Source of the DNA: an uncultured Pirellulaceae bacterium
GTDB taxonomy: Bacteria; Planctomycetota; Planctomycetia; Pirellulales; Pirellulaceae
Direction of reading: 5' to 3'
NCBI GenBank assembly: GCA_947258905.1
Contig: CAMYKF010000440.1
Span: 1 to 13,749 of the forward strand
DNA length: 13,749 nt
Shown here: piece by piece, positions 10,883-13,749 of the stretch
Numbering within the stretch: the stretch's first letter is position 1
Layout of the letters: each line of letters starts with the position of its first letter
Notes under the pieces: model-generated
Databases searched by the model: none
What the model was told of the DNA's origin: nothing
What the model saw: the letters and a program-made list of their open reading frames with translations, nothing else
Position numbers and translations under genes: made by a program

Positions 10883-13749
10883 ATGATCCGCAAATGGCTG
10901 AACGCTCACACTACCCACCACGGGCGCAACCGCAAATCCGATGCCGAGCTGTGGAACCAGCAGGAGTTCGGCCAGTTCGAACAGTTGGAAGACAAGCGTT
11001 GCCTGGCGTGGCAGGGGGCTTTTAACGGAATCACGCTGGAACTCACTCAGATCGTCGATGACGGGGATGTTGTCGTTGACAATAGCAGCGGCGCATGGCG
11101 GGTCACAGACAACGCCGATTCGTTAACCTTTGTGCCGGCATCCAATATTGTCGTCAACATGCTGGATGGCACCGCCAACCAGTTGAATTTCAATATCGAC
11201 AATAGCCATGGTGGCAATGTCGAACTTAATCTCGGCGACGGCCCGCGCGATATCGTGTTTTCCGGTTTTGGATTTCCGGGAATCGCCAATGTCGTGGGCG
11301 GTAATCTGACCGTCAATGCAGGGACCGGTCCGCAGTTTGTCAACCTGGCTCCGGTCACCATCATCCCGATTCCGTTCGAGACCGGCGGATCGGCCACGTT
11401 CAATCTCGGCGATGGTTTTGACACCGTTTACAATAACGAGAACTTTGTGCGTATTGGCGGCGATTTGAACCTGATCGGGGTCAACCTGTTCCGCTATACC
11501 GATTTTCTGTTCCCGGTTCCGCTGGATGCCGACTTGCGCGTAGGTGGCGACCTGTACATGGATACCTCGGTCGAGTCAATCGAATCGTTCCTGTTGGAAG
11601 GCGGCACTTTCCACGACGACGACCCGGACGCTCCGGAACGATCGATTATCGGCGGCGACTTCATCTACCGCGGCGGCGATGACATCGATCATGTCGATCT
11701 GAATGTGACGTGGGTTCAGGGCGACGTGGATATTGACCTGGGGCCCGGCATTCCGTTCTTTGGCGATCCCCAAAATGTGACGACGCAGTTTTTCCTGCCG
11801 CGACCGGCTGGCGCTGAACCGGGTTATTTCGAGGTCGACGGAAACGTTTCCATTGCAGCCGGAAATTCCAATCTTGGCAATGAAATCACACTGGCTGGCT
11901 ATCACGATGGCGGTACGGCCACGTTCAGCATGGGTGATCTGGCCGACACCATCGACTACCAATTGCGGGGCAGCCAGGTTGATGTCACGGCCACCATGGG
12001 CGGCGGTGACGACACATTCAACTTCAACACCGTGACTGGCGTCAATTCGCTGGATATCGATTTCGGCAACGATCCTGGTGACGAGTTCATTAACAACTAC
12101 GGCAAGTTCAACTTCGATTCGGACATCACCAATTTCCATTTCTTCGATCATCTGTACACCGAGGGTGATGACACGATGATCCTGAATCAGCTGACCGATA
12201 CCGGTGATGTCCGCATTGACAACGATGGCGACATTGGGAGTCTGCCAAATGTGGCATGGCGTGTGTTCACGGACATTGGTGGCTCGACGTTAACGACGCC
12301 AGCCGGCAATCTGACGCTGAATATGCTGGACAACACCAACAATCATGTGACGATGGACCTGATCAATCCGGTGCTTGCCGGTTTGACATTTAATTTGGGG
12401 GACGGCGACCGCAATCTGGACTTTGTGGGTGTCTCGAACAACCCGCTCCGTGATCTGGTCATCGTGGCGGGCCTGGGACAGCAGAATGTCGAACTTTCAA
12501 TCAACGCACCGTTGCGTGTGGCCGGGATCAATATTGATTTGGGCGCAGGCTTCGATACGGTCGATGACGACGCCAACAATCTGATTATCACCGAAGGGCT
12601 CGACTTCCGTGGAGTGAACCTGTTTGAGAACGATGGTTTGCTGTCGATCACTGCCAGTGCGACGGTGAATACGGCATTTGAAACCGAGGACACAATATTC
12701 GCCAACAACTCCAACATGATCGTCGGAGGCGAGTTTAGCTACACCGGTGGTGACGGCCGCGACGAATTGCGACTCAATGGCCCGCTGGGTACCAGTATCG
12801 TGGGTACCGCCGAGGTTGACCTGGGTGACAATATCTCGGGCGGTACGCAGTACGCCTTGTTTGATTCGCCGCTGACCCAGATTGGCAGCACCGTAACGGT
12901 CCTCTCGACCAACTCTGCCAGCCCCGATGTGTTTGACTCGGCACCCGGTGCAGGATTCGGCGGCAACGTGGTCGTGAATCTCGGCGATGGAACCAACGAT
13001 GCCAATATGGTCGGTGACTCCAACGGTGGATTGTCAGCTCAATACACCGGCGGTGACGGAATCGACACGGTGACCTTTGGCATGCCTGGCAATCCGGCCA
13101 ATGTGACGGCCATTCTGGGAGCCAACGATGATACGTTCACGCTGCTGCCCACGGCCAGCATTGCCCCGGAAGACCTGTTTGTTGATTTTGGCGGTGGTGC
13201 GGATACTTTCAACAACCTGTACGGCGCATTTGATTTTGACGCTACGCTGCTCAACCTGAACGGATTCAACTTCAGCTACAACGTTGTCACCGACAAAATG
13301 ACGGCCACCGAAGTACCCGGATCGAGCAGTCCAGTGACTGTGGACAACAACGGGCCCGGCAACGCCATACGATTCATTGACGGCGGAACCAGCATCCTGA
13401 CGCCGGCAACCGATCTGCAAATTGACATGCTGGACAACTCGATGACCCAGCTGGATCTGGATTTCGATGCAACCTTCCTGGGCGACCTGACCGTCAACCT
13501 CGGCAATGGCGACCGTGATCTGAACTTCATCGGCACCGACAACACCATCGACGGCGATTTGCGAGTGACCGGTAGTACCGGCGACCAGTCGGTGGAAGTC
13601 GCTGTGAATAACGGCCTGACGGTAACCGGCAACGCCGTGTTCAACCTGGGGCAGGGCACCGACTCGCTGGATGAGGATGGAAATGACATTTCCGTTGTCG
13701 GCAATTTGAACCTGGTCGGCGTTAACCTGTTCGAAAATGACGGCATTAT
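10883..13749 (+). CDS. Giant repetitive surface protein, N-terminal part (runs off window)
   Basis: The frame is open from ATG 10883 to the window end, about 955 codons with no stop. The N-terminus is basic and polar and contains FEQLEDKRCLAW (residues ~33-44), a variant of the 'FEQLEDRRLLA' segment that begins many large planctomycete extracellular proteins and probably serves in export or targeting. The rest is acidic and Gly/Asp/Asn-rich, built of long super-repeats starting at DNA 11078, 12218 and 13343. Recurring motifs are NMLDxT, NLGDGxRD, GxGxDTV and GVNLFEND. Scattered GGDGxDxLxLxG stretches resemble single RTX-type calcium-binding turns, so a beta-roll or beta-solenoid fold is likely. 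Almost no cysteine is present. It is divergent from the ECF sigma gene. Function is unknown: adhesin, matrix or cell-surface structure are guesses. Confidence 0.88.
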   Translation, partial: MIRKWLNAHTTHHGRNRKSDAELWNQQEFGQFEQLEDKRCLAWQGAFNGITLELTQIVDDGDVVVDNSSGAWRVTDNADSLTFVPASNIVVNMLDGTANQLNFNIDNSHGGNVELNLGDGPRDIVFSGFGFPGIANVVGGNLTVNAGTGPQFVNLAPVTIIPIPFETGGSATFNLGDGFDTVYNNENFVRIGGDLNLIGVNLFRYTDFLFPVPLDADLRVGGDLYMDTSVESIESFLLEGGTFHDDDPDAPERSIIGGDFIYRGGDDIDHVDLNVTWVQGDVDIDLGPGIPFFGDPQNVTTQFFLPRPAGAEPGYFEVDGNVSIAAGNSNLGNEITLAGYHDGGTATFSMGDLADTIDYQLRGSQVDVTATMGGGDDTFNFNTVTGVNSLDIDFGNDPGDEFINNYGKFNFDSDITNFHFFDHLYTEGDDTMILNQLTDTGDVRIDNDGDIGSLPNVAWRVFTDIGGSTLTTPAGNLTLNMLDNTNNHVTMDLINPVLAGLTFNLGDGDRNLDFVGVSNNPLRDLVIVAGLGQQNVELSINAPLRVAGINIDLGAGFDTVDDDANNLIITEGLDFRGVNLFENDGLLSITASATVNTAFETEDTIFANNSNMIVGGEFSYTGGDGRDELRLNGPLGTSIVGTAEVDLGDNISGGTQYALFDSPLTQIGSTVTVLSTNSASPDVFDSAPGAGFGGNVVVNLGDGTNDANMVGDSNGGLSAQYTGGDGIDTVTFGMPGNPANVTAILGANDDTFTLLPTASIAPEDLFVDFGGGADTFNNLYGAFDFDATLLNLNGFNFSYNVVTDKMTATEVPGSSSPVTVDNNGPGNAIRFIDGGTSILTPATDLQIDMLDNSMTQLDLDFDATFLGDLTVNLGNGDRDLNFIGTDNTIDGDLRVTGSTGDQSVEVAVNNGLTVTGNAVFNLGQGTDSLDEDGNDISVVGNLNLVGVNLFENDGI
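11078..12217 (+). repeat. Super-repeat unit 1 of the giant protein (380 codons)
   Basis: The unit begins at VVVDNSSGAWRV and contains NMLDG (DNA 11156), NLGDGPRD, NLGDGFDTV, DLNLIGVNLF (GVNLF at 11477), GGDFIYRGGDDID, a TMGGGDDTFNFN stretch and DEFINNYGKFNFD. It is diverged from units 2 and 3, so the duplication is old. Confidence 0.8.
12218..13342 (+). repeat. Super-repeat unit 2 of the giant protein (375 codons)
   Basis: It aligns with unit 1 in the same motif order: VRIDND...VAWRVF, NMLDNT (DNA 12320), NLGDGDRN, DLGAGFDTV, DFRGVNLFENDGLL (GVNLF at 12611), GGEFSYTGGDGRDE, GANDDTFTL and DTFNNLYGAFDFD. It carries an extra segment around ISGGTQYALFDSPL that unit 1 lacks at that point. Confidence 0.8.
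13343..13749 (+). repeat. Super-repeat unit 3 of the giant protein (partial)
   Basis: The unit starts at VTVDNNGPGNAIRF and shows DMLDNS (DNA 13424), NLGNGDRD, NLGQGTDSL and LVGVNLFENDGI (GVNLF at 13718) before the window ends. Its first part matches unit 2 more closely than unit 1. Confidence 0.8.

Noticed and set aside
10523..10921. 133-codon N-terminal extension of the sigma factor
   Set aside because: The extension has no sigma-like sequence. The family normally begins near MWPETDK and is about 200 residues long.
11576..12151. 191-codon minus-strand open frame and similar ones at 11047-11424, 12343-12717, 12739-13023 and 13276-13746
   Set aside because: They are antisense to the continuous repeat-protein frame. 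Repetition of the sense strand repeats the antisense open frames too, and none has a recognisable domain or ribosome-binding site.
1..13749. CRISPR array, tRNA, rRNA, integrase or phage genes
   Set aside because: I looked for short regularly spaced repeats, tRNA-like cloverleaf ends and recombinase motifs and found none. The only regular repetition is the protein-coding super-repeat.

Overview
The window looks like planctomycete DNA, probably Pirellulaceae-like. The signs are a giant repetitive surface protein beginning with the planctomycete 'FEQLEDxRxLA'-type N-terminus, an ECF sigma factor next to a membrane-anchored Hanks-type Ser/Thr kinase, and a Tad/Flp pilus cluster with spaced-out genes. 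From about 1435 rightwards the DNA is GC-rich (38 of 60 bases G+C at 10921-10980). The first ~1.4 kb is AT-richer (23 of 60 at 781-840) and holds only one intact recognisable gene.

Layout. (1) 1-1435: an unrecognised C-terminal coding remnant, a free-standing four-helix-bundle (S23/IVP family) protein, a poorly coding stretch with one short signal-peptide ORF, and the last ~55 codons of phosphoenolpyruvate synthase. (2) About 1420-1440: those PEP synthase codons are joined in frame to the N-terminal part of a secreted DUF1080 (LamG-like) protein, giving one chimeric ORF. The change in composition falls at the same place, so this may be a recombination junction or a contig mis-join. (3) 2020-7745, all minus strand: a partial Tad/Flp pilus locus transcribed as flp, a possible 36-residue membrane peptide, prepilin peptidase, CpaB/RcpC, CpaC/RcpA secretin and CpaE/TadZ. 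The genes are separated by 100-350 bp and several are followed by hairpins that look like intrinsic terminators. The motor and platform genes (tadA, tadB, tadC) and the minor pseudopilins (tadE/F) are not in the window. (4) 8226-10522, minus strand: an ECF sigma factor followed by a Ser/Thr kinase with about five C-terminal membrane segments. The kinase's usual N-terminal extension lies just upstream in the same frame, cut off by a single TAG. (5) 10883 to the window end, plus strand, divergent from the sigma gene: the first ~955 codons of a giant protein made of ~375-380-residue super-repeats, without a stop in the window.

How the parts may work together: the Tad genes encode pilin, pilin maturation, outer-membrane secretin, periplasmic partner and polar-localisation ATPase of an adhesive pilus. 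The sigma/kinase pair could form a signalling module controlling nearby surface genes, including the divergent giant protein; this is inferred from gene order only. The points most worth checking are the DUF1080-PEP synthase chimera with its composition break, the TAG-split kinase, the super-repeat protein, and the Tad locus that ends at tadZ.
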